In this document: in pieces, positions 12,387-24,070 of the stretch
How positions within the stretch are numbered: position 1 is the first letter of the stretch
Layout: each line of letters begins with the position of its first letter
Assembly (NCBI GenBank): GCA_039704465.1
Contig: JASFAU010000005.1
Coordinates: 992,001-1,056,000 of the forward strand
Source: Plasmodiophora brassicae
Lineage: Eukaryota; Endomyxa; Phytomyxea; Plasmodiophorida; Plasmodiophoridae
Length of the DNA stretch: 64,000 bases
Reading direction: 5' to 3'
The notes under the pieces: generated by a model
Seen by the model: only the letters and a program-made list of their open reading frames with translations
Database searches by the model: none
Told to the model about the DNA's origin: nothing
Translations under genes and position numbers: made by a program

Positions 12387-13451
12387 TTGTATTTATCGGC
12401 AGTGAACAATCAAGGAGGTCGCCCCCCAACGCGGACGTCTGTAACGCTGAACACAATCGGTAGTCAACAACACTGCGCACGGGGGAAGGGGGAAATTGGG
12501 GCAGTCTATCTTTGTCATGCCGTCATCCGGGGTGCGGCCTAAATCGGGCCCGGCCGTAAATCGCGCGGAGCAAAGTCGCCCGTGGCCGCAATTAGGCGCG
12601 ATCGAGCCAGCTGGCTCGTCTCACAAGCGCTACGGTGCATGACGGACGCGCGTCGTCGTCGATGACCATGCAAATGCGACGGCGGAACCCGAGGTGCCCG
12701 AGGCCACCGTACCTGATGAACGCGATCGCGCTGCAGTTTCTGAGGGATGCGACCTGGGATTGGATCGCGCAGGCCAGGCCGGATTGCAAGGAGGACGCGG
12801 ACGTCCCCTGCCACCCGGACACGATCGCCGACGCCGCACAGCAGCCGTATCCGGACCTGTTCGATCTTGCATATGGACGAGACTGTATTGCAGGACATCC
12901 ATCGTCGAGTTCCTTGTCGGAGTCCCGTCACAAGCAGGTGTCCTGACCAATGTCTAATTCTAATATACCGGTTGATGCGTTATTTAAAATGTTAACGATG
13001 GTTGTGTACTTGCCAGTATGTTTGCTGGCGACGAGAACGAATTCCAATACCGGAATCAGCAGGACACGTCTCGCCCGCGCGCTTCATCGTTCGCCTCGCT
13101 ATTCACTGTCGATGCTCGGCTGCCTGTTCCCGCCTGCGTACAGGGCATGCGGCACGCCCGCCCACTGCGCATGCAGATGCTTACACAGTCGAATAGGTCG
13201 CCACACAGCTGGAAGTCACACAGCTGGAAGTGGCCGCACGGGGACGAGAAAATCTGTTGCCCGCCGGCGCAGGGCAGGAGCTCGCGCGCACGCAGCGGCC
13301 CGGATTCTGTGACCATCGGCTGACGGCGTGCGCGCGTGCGGTCGCCTGCCGGTTGGCCCATATTCGCGCGCGCCTATCCGAGTTCAAACTCTACAGGGCA
13401 ACCAACCCCGACTGCAGTTTCTTCGCGACGACGACGACGACAACGTGGGCG
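12387..13451. other. 1-kb interval with two doubtful small open frames
   Basis: Between the polycystin stop and the SLBP start. Two plus-strand open frames may be genes or 5' exons of the SLBP gene: 12662-12946 (94 codons, containing LMNAIALQFLRDATWDWIAQ) and 13018-13323 (101 codons, starting MFAGDENEFQYRNQQD). Neither has a recognisable domain, and no phase-consistent splice to SLBP could be settled. A possible acceptor (TAG) at 13194-13196 would open the SLBP frame upstream of the chosen start. A perfect 15-bp tandem duplication lies at 13202-13231. Confidence 0.35.
13202..13231. repeat. perfect tandem duplication of a 15-bp unit
   Basis: The unit CACACAGCTGGAAGT occurs twice head to tail with no mismatch. 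Being a multiple of three, it would preserve any reading frame through it. It lies upstream of the chosen SLBP start, possibly in leader or an unplaced exon. Confidence 0.9.
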
Positions 13452-14119
13452 ATGCCGGAGCATGAACCGTCGTGCAGCAGTGTGACCGGTGGGGCTCGCG
13501 TGTCACCGTGCGCGTCGGACACGATTGGCAAACCGGTGCGGCATCGCGAGACTGATCGGACGCGGTTGCGGCAACGTCAGAAACAGGTACGCTTCGTTTC
13601 CATTCGCAGACCTCTGTGGATGCCTAAATGACGGGCAGGTCGACATTGGCCGAAACACGATCGCCTACGATAGATACGTCAAGAGCGTCGCCAAGTACGG
13701 GGGCATTCGGCCATGCATTGCTGCTGCGATTCTGAGTTCGTATTAGGTCGCACAGGGATCGCGAGAAGAGATACAGTACACATCCAGTAACGCCCGACAT
13801 CCACCAGGTTTGCAGCAAACGAAGCTTCGACGGGCAGGTTAGTCATTTCAGGCGTGTGCTCCGACTGCTGCCTGACGTCAGTGGTGTTTTCTAGGTCAGA
13901 AAGTGGAGACGCCTGTTGCATCTATGGGACACGACTACGCCGGGACAATCTGACGAGCACGCGCCTGTTCCTGGTGCGGGAAGTGCTGATGCCGACGATC
14001 CTGAGGACGACGAACTTGTTACTATCGTGTACGACAAAACCTGCCGGGACGCGTCCGTTGATTCCCGTCCAAACGACCTACGGGTTGATGAGAGCGATGG
14101 CAGTAGCGTCGAGTTCTAA
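13452..14119 (+). CDS. SLBP: histone RNA stem-loop-binding protein (SLBP)
   Basis: Exons 13452-13586, 13639-13694, 13756-13837 and 13895-14119; 165 aa with this start. The RNA-binding domain spans the first three junctions and is diagnostic: RLRQRQKQ/VDIGRNTIAYDRYVK, then STHPVTPDIHQ (the conserved TPD/TPN turn), SKRSFDGQ (equivalent of SRRSWDxQ) and VRKWRRLLHLWD. SLBP binds the 3' stem-loop of replication-dependent histone mRNAs and directs their processing, export and translation. The C-terminus is short and acidic (DADDPEDDE). The domain begins about 33 residues in, and more N-terminal exons may lie upstream; the start at 13452 is simply the nearest in-frame ATG. Family assignment is firm because the exons were joined by matching this domain and all phases agree. 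It converges on the PHD gene 170 bp away. Confidence 0.9.
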
Positions 14120-14289
14120 TATGGGCGTCACCGCTGCCTTCCAGATGACACGAAAATGATCTTCTAACTGTATGAAGACACTGACATACATATCGGGTCA
14201 ACGGATGGCATGAGCGTGCACCGCCATGCGATATCGCTTGCGACGAACCGCTCTGGCATGCGGGATAGATACATGGGCACAGGCAGATG

Positions 14290-17200
14290 CTATACCTCCT
14301 CAAGTGCGGCTTGGATCGCGCGGGCCTCAGGGGTGGGTCTGTAGACGGACGACGCATCGACGACCTCGTCATAGCGGCTGGTCCATTTGTGGTAGTGGAT
14401 GCGATAGGATCCTTCGGGCAAGACTTCCAGGATCTTGCAGTCGTACAGACGCGGACCCCAATGTGATGCGAGCGCCATATCGTCGACCTGGAACGGCTTA
14501 GCCGTCTTGAACGTCTGGCGGTGCTTGTAGACGAAACTGAGCGCACGTTGCCGGTCCTTCTCGGACAGGTCGCATTGTTTCAGGATCTGAATGAACTGGT
14601 TGCTACGTTCTAGCCGCTGCGCGTCGGTCTTCCTTGAACTTGCTGGCTTATTCGACTGCTCGCGCTTCACTTTGGACACTGGACGATGGTCAGCACGTAG
14701 AGGCGATTGGATCCGCCGCTTCTTAACGGGTGATCCCGGCAACGCATGATACCGTCGTCGGGTACGTTGTTCGTCGCGCCCGTTCAGCTTTGTTAGCGTC
14801 GGCGGTTTCTCGCGCTGACCGTTCTTCGGTACCTCACGTGTCGAGGAACGCCGTCGAGCAACAGATGATGGTGAGGCGGGCCTTTCCGGCGATACCCGTC
14901 TGGTCAGCCGACGCGTCGATCTTCGCTCGTTCTCCAGATCGCCATGGTCCTCAGGCGCTTCAGGTATTTTGTTGTCGAATGCCTCCTCGGCCGTTTCTGC
15001 TTCGACCTCGGTGCGCCGTTTAGGCAGGCGACCCCTCCTGGCCATTGGCCGGTTGGCGGCGACATCTTGCTGGACTTCAACCGGCTCAACAGCCGGAGTG
15101 GTTTGTCGTTTCCGTAACCTTGTCGAAGCGCGTTCTTCCTCCATCGCCTGGCCATGCGGTGGTACTGTTTCTTGTGCTTCGTGGATCTCAACTTTGATCG
15201 AGTACAGGTTGCGTTTAACCTTCTCTCGACGACGGATGATGTCCAAGATGGTACGAACTTCGTCGAGATCGGTCCTGACCAGAGCCAGATGGTCGTAGAA
15301 ATCAGAAATCTTCGCCTGTGAAGGCAGCGTAGCATGCGAAGGACACATTGCCTGGCCACTTCGCCCAGGAGAACAGCCGACGAAAAGAGCGCACAGAGGA
15401 TGCATCTGCTGCGAGCATTCAGCATGCCCGCACTCGATCGTGAAACCAGAGCGTCGACTACAAATAGCACAGACAGGCGTGGCGCGGTGCCGACGTGCCA
15501 TCGTCGCAAGGAATTTGCCAACCAGGATACGCGAGGCAGTAACGATCACATCGGGGAATGAGACAGAGCATGCGACGTGCGCCCACTTCCCAGTCTCCGT
15601 TTGTTGGTATGCACCACCGAGACGGGGACAGAGTTCGCATCGCACGGTTCGCGTTCGCTCATGACCGGACTGACAGCGTCTACATCGCCACCGTACACGA
15701 GCGCTCGCGTTACCATTTGTGTAACACGAGAGATGAACAGCGATACCGCAACGGGTGCATATTGTCAAGCCTTCGGATTCGTTCCCGAACAAGAAGCAGA
15801 CGGAGCAAACATCAGGCAAGTAGATGTCCTCACCGTCGAGCGAGCGTGGGGCGACGAGACCCACTCCAGACGACACTGCCAGATCCCCTTCTGACCCTTC
15901 CAGTTTCATTTCCGTCGCAGGTGCAGGTGGACGCGTCCGAGCCAGGATGCGGACCATGTGCTGGCCGAGTCGGTCGCGCGACGTGCCGTCAGCATAGGAA
16001 GGAGTATGCGACTCACAGAACAGGTAGAAATACAAGTCGGTGCCGACAGCGTCGACGCGCATGTACAGACCGTGCTCCCAGGCACAAGTGGCATGCATCG
16101 TTTCAGGGCACTGAACATCTTCGCAGCTGCATGGAAGTGTGGACCCGTACCGCTGCTTGCAAATCGAGCAGACCGACCCAGCGCTGGCTTCGATGGCGGA
16201 TGCGACGCCAGCAATGGGAGACATGGTGACGACTTCAGCAACATGGGCAATCGGGTTCCATAACGCGCACGTCAGGTGGACAGGGCCGCCCGCATCGCTA
16301 GGTTTGAACGCGAACCCAGACACAGGACATAGCAGGCATTCGTGCTCCGGGCGGGACTCGGCTGGGTTAGCACAGGGGTCGCAGTGCCAATCATCATCTG
16401 GAATGGTATCGATGCCATAACAGCATTTGTGAACCGCGAGCCCGCACAGTTCGCAAATGACGATCGGGTTCAGCTCGGAGCCATCCGTCCCGAAGCACAC
16501 ACGGCAGCTCGTGTTGTAGTGGTCCTGGTCAGTGCCGACGGAAGCGGCATCGACATCGCGGACGCCCCGGATCAGAGCCATGCGAACGGATTGCCATCGG
16601 GCAACATGGAGATAGTCGACCTGCGTCTGCTGACGCTCGTTCTCCGTCACGGTGGCAACACTGGCGTAATCCTCGTCCGACATAGCATGCAGAATAGAGG
16701 TCCGGAACCCGTTCAGCTCTGCTACCTGAAGAGACAGTTCGTGCTGAAGGTGGACGAGTTCGGACAGAAGGTCGCCATCTTCACCAACTTCAGGGTTCAC
16801 TGAGGCCAGGGCGCGGAATCCAGACCGGGCGCGACCGCGCCTGCTGCCATCGCCGCAGTCAAACTGACAGAGGACATGCCCAAGGTCGGTAGCGATTAGG
16901 ACATGAATGACGGGCTCGTCGCGGCCAGCAGCTGGATCGAGGCCAAGTCTGTGGCATATCGCTTGGACGTCCAGAAAGGAAGGCAAGTAGAGGTCATCGT
17001 GGTCGATTCTCAGGTCGCGATCGGAGATGGAGATCGGCGGTGGGAGGATAAAAGATGGATCGGATCGACGACATTCGTCAGCGTCGCAGACAGACACCTG
17101 CGCTAGTTGGTCGGGGCGAATTGGGTCAAAATACATGGCGATGCCCTCATCCCAGAAGCGATGAGCGGCCGACTGCCCATCCGAGCCGTCGGTTGAATTG

Positions 17201-18880
17201 GAGCCAGACCGCGTTATCCGGACGACATGGTCATCGTCTGACAGCGCGCCCGAACGGCCATTGATCGAATCCCTATTTCGTCTCACGATGGGCATGTCGT
17301 CAGATTCGACATCGGAACTCTTGTTGTCACCACGATCACAATCGGAGTCATTGTCGCAGCCGCCTGGTGAGGTCGTCGGACGTACGGCGACGTTGTCAAT
17401 GGAGAACTGGGCGTCATCGTGGTCTTCGCAGTACAGAGTGAATGTGTGGTTGGCGATCGAGATTGAATCGAGCCACGGTAGGTGTTTAACGCGGGTCCTG
17501 AACATGAAATTAAAACCAAACAGGCAATTCCATGCGACAGGAGCACCGACCCGTTCTTCTTTAGCGAGCGTATCTCCAATCTGCGACCATCGCTCCGTGC
17601 GCAGCGGACGTGAAGGTAAGAGCAACAGCCGGGCTCAGCGCAGCGAACGCAATGGCCCTTTGACCTTCGACAAACCTCACACGACCGCTCAGGCCGATTG
17701 AGTTCGAGGCTTGAAACGCCAACAAGCGCATGCTTCGATTTCCCGGTTCCAATTGAAACCTAGAACCGTTCAGAATATGGTACGTTAGAGAAGCGAACGA
17801 TCGATAACCATATTGGACCACAGTGCGCAGACGACATGACACCATCGGCCTTCTTCCGTCTGCCTTAGAGCCCCGCCGACGTCAGGGCACAGCATGCAGA
17901 CAGCGTCAGAATTGCGACGACAGGCTGTGAGAAAACGTCAGATACGTGCATCTCATGGACCGCAGCAGATGACCAACGTTGACAGAACCAGGCGCTTCTC
18001 GGAATGGTACCGACCCCGTAGCAGGACTGATGAACAGCGACCTCACACCCATCGCATATGACAATCTCGTTGCCGTCGTGATCATCCCCGCTTTGACAGA
18101 TGTCGCATACAACGTCATCGGTATCGTGATTGGTTACGGTCTGAAACACGAATAAACACGTGTGCCATACAGCGTGACTGAGATGTCGTACAGGGGTAAG
18201 TGTTGCTCGTGCACGCCCATTTCGTTGTGGTATTTCGGTTCGCATGTGTTTCCGACAGAGCGCCTTGGAGACTACCGTCTTGGATTGCTCAAGCAGCCCA
18301 AGATGCAGACCTTTGCGGTATGCACAAAGGACGTGGAAAGACGTTGCGCATCGCCCAGAAGTGCACTGAATGCAGCCACCCATCTTCTTACAAATTATAC
18401 ATTTCAAACGGTTGCGTTCCGGATGCACTTGGTCGACACCGATGATCGGCTGCATCGCATTGCCTGCACCAATTTCTAAGGCAACCACGCGCGACGACGA
18501 AACCGCACAGTTGTAGCGTACCTCCCGATACCCAGGTCTCAGGTGTCCAAAGGGCACAGCAGATGTGGGCCCAGCGATTGTCGTTCGTGGGTTTAAGTGC
18601 CCCTGTTGTGCATGCGCTATCAGAACACGCGAATAGGTTCGGTAATAGTGTAAGGACCTCCAGGAATTCTACACATGACGCAGAAAGGTCGGGTGCGGGT
18701 TTTAGCAGAGCATGCAGTGCAGGTCCAAGAAGATCGTTTGGAAGCGGTTACGCCGTAGCAGTCGGGATGCACGCGGACAGAACATTGAGAGCAGGTGAGG
18801 AGCGGTGCAAGTCCAGCGTCAAGGCAGCAGCCACACACATCCATTTCCTTATTGAGCGCCGCTTGGTTGACGGTTGACAT
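14290..18880 (-). CDS. multi-PHD chromatin reader: four PHD-extended PHD units plus chromo-barrel-like C-terminus
   Basis: Exons 18880-18658, 18602-18522, 18475-18192, 18140-17978, 17924-17809, 17759-17551, 17497-14290; 1427 aa, all phases consistent. Four successive PHD + zf-HC5HC2H (extended PHD) units are visible: unit 1 from about residue 13 (VCGCCLDAG... then [27 protein letters not shown]); unit 2 from about 203 ([46 protein letters not shown]); unit 3 from about 687 ([20 protein letters not shown]); unit 4 from about 922 ([18 protein letters not shown]). Known relatives (BRPF, JADE, AF10) use one such unit to read the histone H3 tail. A basic linker leads to a C-terminal module ([20 protein letters not shown], then [11 protein letters not shown]), resembling the chromo barrel of MRG15/MSL3 proteins. 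Nuclear scaffold or reader of an acetyltransferase-type complex is inferred; there is no catalytic domain. Start chosen at [15 protein letters not shown]; an in-frame ATG exists upstream at 18949. Confidence 0.88.
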
Positions 18881-19543
18881 AAATAAAATATATAGCTGTT
18901 CCCAGAACTGCATCGTTAGTGGCAGGGACGAGTACAGAATGCACTCCAAGCTGACGTTGATTCAGCGCGAAATTCATGCGAGGAATCAGGGCAGTCTATC
19001 GGCTGGGTCGCGTGTCCGCCTCCGGGCCGGGATTCCGGTTCTTCGGCGCGAATGAATCAGCCGTCGACGAGCGTGACACGCAATGCCCCTGAAAGAGTCC
19101 GAGCTGACAAAAAGTCCACAAGAAAGAAGGGTGTTTTTGTAGAGCAGTGAGCGATGCCGACCCGTCTTCGGCGGCGGCCACATGAGGACGCAACATGATC
19201 GGCGCCGTCGAAGGTCGACGACATGACACCACCCTGCTGTTCATGAGCCATATAATTCCTTTGTTGAGGAGCGGTCCTGTCAGAGGACGTCTTGACTATG
19301 ATGACCCTGCATATGGGCGGTCGACGCGTCGACCACGCTGCCATCTGGTGGTGCAGACATCGCGAAGCGATCCCAGTCGAGCGTGCACAGCCATTCGACA
19401 CGGAAGTCGGAGCGTCCGATCGATTTCGCAAACCAGGAGCGGGAAGGTGTGCGGCTGTGTGTGTGTGTGTGTGTGTGTCGAGGTGTGGACGCAAAATCAT
19501 TGTCGAATCGGTATCGGGGAGCGGCCCTTGACCGGTCGTTGCA
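18881..19543. other. divergent intergenic region with GT microsatellite
   Basis: About 660 bases between the PHD gene (minus) and the Erv gene (plus). Open frames occur on both strands, the longest being antisense ones of 80-150 codons, but none has a domain or a splice partner. Likely bidirectional promoter and leaders. It contains a dinucleotide repeat. Confidence 0.4.
19456..19478. repeat. (TG)n dinucleotide microsatellite
   Basis: An uninterrupted run of about eleven TG units in the leader region of the Erv/ALR gene. Likely length-polymorphic. Confidence 0.9.
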
Positions 19544-20269
19544 ATGTTCAGCTTGATAGATGGGCGCCCACACCGGCGCCTGCGGATGCCGACGACGTCG
19601 CAGCGATGCAGGCAACTTGTATCGGCCGTCTGCCTTCAGTATCGGGGCGCCGTCATTGCCTGTACCTTTGTCCTGCTGGCCATGGTAGGCATCGCGTCCT
19701 GGTCGTTGGCGCCGCGAACAAACCGGCTGGCTACTCTGAGAGGTCTCATAGCGTTGAGACTTACTTGCAGATTCGAGCGGCTGAACGTTAAGCACAGGTC
19801 CGCTGACGAGAGCAGAACTGGGCCACGCCACCTGGTCTCTTCTACATACGATGGCGGCGAAGTTCCCAGACAACGCGACAAGCGCACAGCAGAATGATTA
19901 CCGTCAATTTATGCATCTCCTTGCCCGCCTATATCCCTGCCACGAATGCGCAGGCCATTTCCAGGTAGCGTCTGCCACAGATTGTGACACAGCCATTGCC
20001 CGTTGCAAACCCTTGTGCAGGAGCTCCTCTCAGGTTCGCCACCAGACGTCCGAAGTGGTGACGCGTTTAGGAAATGGTGAAAGACGACGCCATGGCAGTG
20101 CGATGTGTCGTTAACATTTGCCAACGTCAGGTTGTGTGTCGCGCATAACGTCGTACGTAGGCGCTTGGACCAGACAGAATCCGATTGCAGCGCAGACCAC
20201 CTGTCCAACGAGTGGCCATCTAACCTGGCCGGCGAGGATTGTGGATGCACTCCCCCGAAGTACCGATAG
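19544..20269 (+). CDS. Erv/ALR-family FAD-linked sulfhydryl oxidase with N-terminal membrane anchor
   Basis: Exons 19544-19742, 19798-19964, 20021-20076 and 20131-20269; 186 aa. The Erv1/ALR core is clear: GPLTRAELGHATWSLLHTMA (FAD-binding helix), the redox motif YPCHECAGHF (CxxC near residue 113), SPPDVRSGDAFRKW and LCVAHNVVRRRLDQ (equivalent of WLCxxHNxVN). These enzymes oxidise thiols to disulfides and pass electrons to O2 or cytochrome c. The N-terminus holds one hydrophobic segment (RGAVIACTFVLLAMVGIASW), unlike soluble mitochondrial Erv1/ALR, so an ER/secretory (Erv2-type) or inner-membrane anchored form is inferred. The C-terminus has a further Cys cluster (DC, then EDCGC) in place of the usual DGSCD ending, possibly a shuttle disulfide. 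It converges on NOC1, stops 33 bp apart. Confidence 0.9.
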
Positions 20270-20302
20270 CAGATCACGCGTCACACTCTATAAACGTCTT
20301 CT

Positions 20303-23032
20303 TCATTGCTTCCGACGCTTCGCAGCGCGGGCCGGCTTCGCTGGTCGTCCGGATCGTTTCGGGCCCGCTCGACCCGGTGCCGGTTTGCCTTTCTTGATCG
20401 GCGCCTTGGACTTGTTTCGCTCCTTGCCTTGGTGCTTACCGGACTGCCATTTCTCAGTCATTGCATTGGCTCGCGCGGCGTCCTGACTGAGCTCCAGCAA
20501 CTGAGCGAAATCGGCAGCATCAACGAACCGCGACTTCTTCTTCGACGATCCCGCCTCGTCTTCAACGTCGCCATCACTGCCGTCATCACCACCGAATTCA
20601 ACTTCGCTTTCATCATCGCTGTCGATGCCGCCAAGGTCTGCAGCGTCGCCGTTCTCATCGTCGTTGAACATCTCGTCCAGTTCCTCGTCGGACACGACAT
20701 CTTCACCGTCGGCAACGTCATCCGATTCGTCATCACCGGAGTCGACATCGTCATCGATGTCAACTGGGCCATCCGTTTTCGCCAGTTCCCGCTCGAACAG
20801 TTCCTCGGCGAACTGTTCTTCGTCTTTCCCGTCGTCGGGCACGAGGTCGCCACGTTCGACCCGCATGCGGAAGTACCGATGCATGAACTTCTCGTCTTCC
20901 CGGACCAGGCTCTCGTCTTTGCCCCAGAATGCCTGTGCGTACCGATTAGCAACCCGTTGTTAACAGAATCCCAGAGTACGTACCTCAGTGTTAGCAGGGG
21001 GTTCTAGCTTGCCCGCAGAGACATTTCGGGGAGCCATACGCGACGTCTGCCTCAGGTTCTTCTTCGGATTTCGGTACACGAACCGGTCGAGGAAGTGTGC
21101 CGTTGTGAAATCCTGGATCGGGTTGCCTTTGTAGACCACAGGATCGCACGACAGGATGTCGTTGACGAACTTGGTGACCGATGGGTGATAATGCTGAGCC
21201 AACAGAGCCAACTCCCAGAGACACGTCGACTGCGCTTGCGCGAACTGGGGATCACGCTTCTGCATATCATACTGGCTCTTCTTCGGACCCGAAGGGTTGC
21301 TACTGCCAATGTCTTCCTCATCATCATGGAACCGCTCGAGGTCGTCTTCACAGTCGGGAGACTGGACAACCAGTGCCCATAAGCCGGCGTGGATCTTGGC
21401 AACCTCTGACAGGAGAAGCAGGGACCCACAGATAAATCCCGGGCGGGAGTGCAGGCAGACCTGCAGGAGGCGCTTCGAGAACGCAGCGACTCGCGGAAGG
21501 CTGACATCGTTCTTCATCGTGCGATATATGAGGTTCAGGTACAAGCTGTGTTTGGAAGACGTTGCCAGGCAGGGTGACAGCAGCGACTCGTAGACGGCCG
21601 TGTAAAACCGGGTCGACAGCGACTGACGTGCGTTCATCACCTGGAACAGCAGCATCAACGCTTGGATGGCCGTGTTGAAGTTCGTCGAATGCGCCAGTTT
21701 AAACAGGCGATCCGTTTGCTTGTCGTACGTCTCCTCGCTCATGATCGTCGACGCAAACGGGAACGCGCGGTTCAACCCAGTTAGGAGCGCCGATAGTAGG
21801 CGTGAATCAGCGGATAGGTCACGATGGGAGAAGAACCCCATGTAGAGATCCACCAGCTTTCTCGCCAGCTCGCATTCAGCGTTCGATAGTTGAATCTGCG
21901 TTAGAACAATGATCGCCTGGTGCTGAGATCGCGGGTTGACATTAGCGCGCAACAGGAGCCGCTCGATTTCGTCGACGATAACGGGTTTCATACGCGGGTG
22001 GTGGTCGAAGACGGCAGTGAGAAGGCGATGCGCACGAGTCGAAACTTTGCGATTAGGGTCACCGAGTTTGTTGACGAGAACGGCCAGAAAGCGAACCTCG
22101 CACTCTGGCTTGAGAGATAACAGCTCCTGGATGATACCAAGGCACTTGATACGATACCATTCGACAGGATCGGAACAGGAAACCTCCAGCAACGTAACCA
22201 GCTCGGAGTACAGGTCTTTGATACGCGATTCGAACATTCGATAGACCATCCATTGATCGCGCTCAGCGGGGCTCAGACGGTTCTTGACCTCGTTCCAAGC
22301 CTTTGTGTCCCACGCTCGCAGCTTGCGGTGGTCAGGAAGAAGGCATGCACCAAATACATCCCTGAGCGCTTCCAGGGCCAGCAGGGAGTGCTCACGGCTC
22401 TTCTTGCGCGCGATCGCCAGCAGACGATTGATGGAAAATTCGGCGAGGTGGACAGGCGATTCTGGAGCGCAAACAGCCAAGGCAGATACTTGGTCCTGAA
22501 GTGTTCCTTTCTGGAGCAATCCGTGGAGAAGAGACGAGTCGCCTTTACGGTGGTTGGTCTGCAACTTTTCATATGCTGCGCAAGCGCTCTGGAGGAGATG
22601 TTCGGCTCGGCCCTTCGCAAAGTCATGGCCGTCGTCTGCAATTGCAAACTCCCCCGTTTTCGAAGCGGCAGATTGCTGCAACGCGGCTAATGCCTCGAAC
22701 CACGCGCAGTCCGGATTCGCCGTCACGATCACGTCGGACCCAGCCGCGCTGGATGCTTTTCCCTTTCCCCCGCCACCGAACTTAATGTGAGAACTCGCTG
22801 GCTTCGGTGCTGCGACGGGCTTCCCAGCAGGTGCCGCCGCCTTCCGCTTACCAGCGTGCTTCATGTCGCTAGCAGGCCCCGGCATGATTGCTGAGTCCGC
22901 ACGGACTCCGCGGCGGACTCCGCGGGCTTCGATGATGCTTATACGTTCACCGGGCCGTGACATGGGGACCACTATCGTTCGCTGACGTTGGGTGCGTTCT
23001 ACACCTCCACCATAGGCGACGGAACATAACAT
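20303..23032 (-). CDS. NOC1/Mak21/CEBPZ ribosome-biogenesis protein
   Basis: Exons 23032-20984 and 20932-20303 (47-nt intron after ...PPANTE), 892 aa. The helical-repeat body has the CBF/Mak21 family signature: LGDPNRKVSTRAHRLL, then LLFQVMNARQSLSTRFYTAV, then LPRVAAFSKRLLQV and YDMQKRDPQFAQAQSTCLWE, GNPIQDFTTAHFLDRFVYRNP. The second exon starts AFWGKDESLVREDEKFMHRY, then a long acidic tract (residues about 710-830) and a very basic Lys/Arg tail. Yeast Noc1/Mak21 pairs with Noc2 in early 60S pre-ribosome assembly in the nucleolus; the human homologue is CEBPZ. In-frame ATGs further in (22885, MPGPASDMKHAGKR) may be the true start, since the first residues look like leader. Divergent from VPS24. 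Confidence 0.9.
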
Positions 23033-23261
23033 ATCGTCCGCGCCAGACTATGTTATGCCACATGTGACCAACTATTGCTAAAGGCACCCATGTGCATAGA
23101 CGTTATTGAGAGTGTCTCGATATGCGTGCAGTGCCAATTCACATATGATGGAATACGCGTTTGTCTGAAATCGCACTGTTGGTGTTGGGTGTCGGTGACG
23201 GCGTTCGTCGAACGTGACGAATTTGCGAGTTGGGCGGCGGCCACGCTGGCAGTCCGTGGCG

Positions 23262-24070
23262 ATGAACCTGTTTGGGAAGCGGCCGGACCCGCAGGATCAG
23301 GTCAAGCAATGGATGTCGTCGCTGCGGAAGGAGATCCGGACCATCGATGGTGATATCCGAAGTCGGTCGATGCGGCGTGCACACGGGCCGCGCCCCGCTG
23401 ACCCCGATGATGCGTACGGCAGGAATCGAACGCGACCAGATGAAGATGAAGGCGCAGATCCAGATGTCAGTCAAGAAGAACGACGTGAACGGCGCCAAAA
23501 TCATGGCGAAAGCCCTGGCCAGGTCGAACAAGACCATAGAGCGAATGCATATGACCAAATCCAAGATCAATTCCGTCGGTGGCCGGACGCGTTAGGTCTT
23601 TCACCGTTCTGATATGTCGGGCGTGCAGGTCGTTCTACAACTGAAGGAGCAGCAAGCGACATTAAAGGTTGTCGGGGTGATGGCGTCGTCGAACAAGGTC
23701 ATGGCCAGCATGTCCCAGTTGTTATCTGTGCCGCAGATAGCGACTGTGTCGAGAAACATGGCAAAGGAGATGGAGAAGGTCCTGTGCATGACTCCATTCG
23801 GACCGTTTCGTCCTTCTAAGTTGTTCCCTGCAACAGGCCGGCCTCATATCGGAGATGATCGACGACCACTTTGAGATGATGGAGGACGAGAACGTGGACG
23901 AAGCCGTTGACGAGGAGGTCGACAAAGTATTGTACGAAGTCACAGCCGGGAAACTCGGCAAGATGGAAGCCGCCCCGATTCGTCCGGTGGCGCAGCAGGA
24001 GGAGGCCGTCGACGAGGAAGAGGAGCAGAAGATCGAAAGCATGAAGAAGAGATTAGCTGATCTTCAATGA
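23262..24070 (+). CDS. VPS24: ESCRT-III subunit VPS24/CHMP3
   Basis: Exons 23262-23361, 23423-23574, 23629-23778 and 23837-24070; 211 aa, the usual Snf7-family size. The N-terminus (MNLFGKRPDPQDQVKQW, then LRKEIRTIDGDIR) is the basic amphipathic helix 1; the middle (KINS/VVLQLKEQQATLKVVG) and AGLISEMIDDHFEMMED follow the CHMP3 pattern, and VDKVLYEVTAGKLGK matches the CHMP3/Vps24 hallmark near ITAG.LGK. The acidic C-terminus ends with a MIM-like helix (IESMKKRLADLQ). VPS24 caps ESCRT-III filaments in multivesicular body sorting, abscission and membrane repair. The stop codon overlaps the ATG of the following gene (ATGA). The 211-aa length and all four exons agree in phase. Confidence 0.92.

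Noticed and set aside
17498..17521. A 24-nt GT-AG intron in the PHD gene
   Set aside because: Too short; a 53-nt alternative (17498-17550) with correct phase restores the extended PHD.
20306..21007. Plus-strand open frame of 233 codons antisense to NOC1
   Set aside because: Composition mirrors the acidic and Lys-rich coding strand; the NOC1 family match on the other strand is strong.
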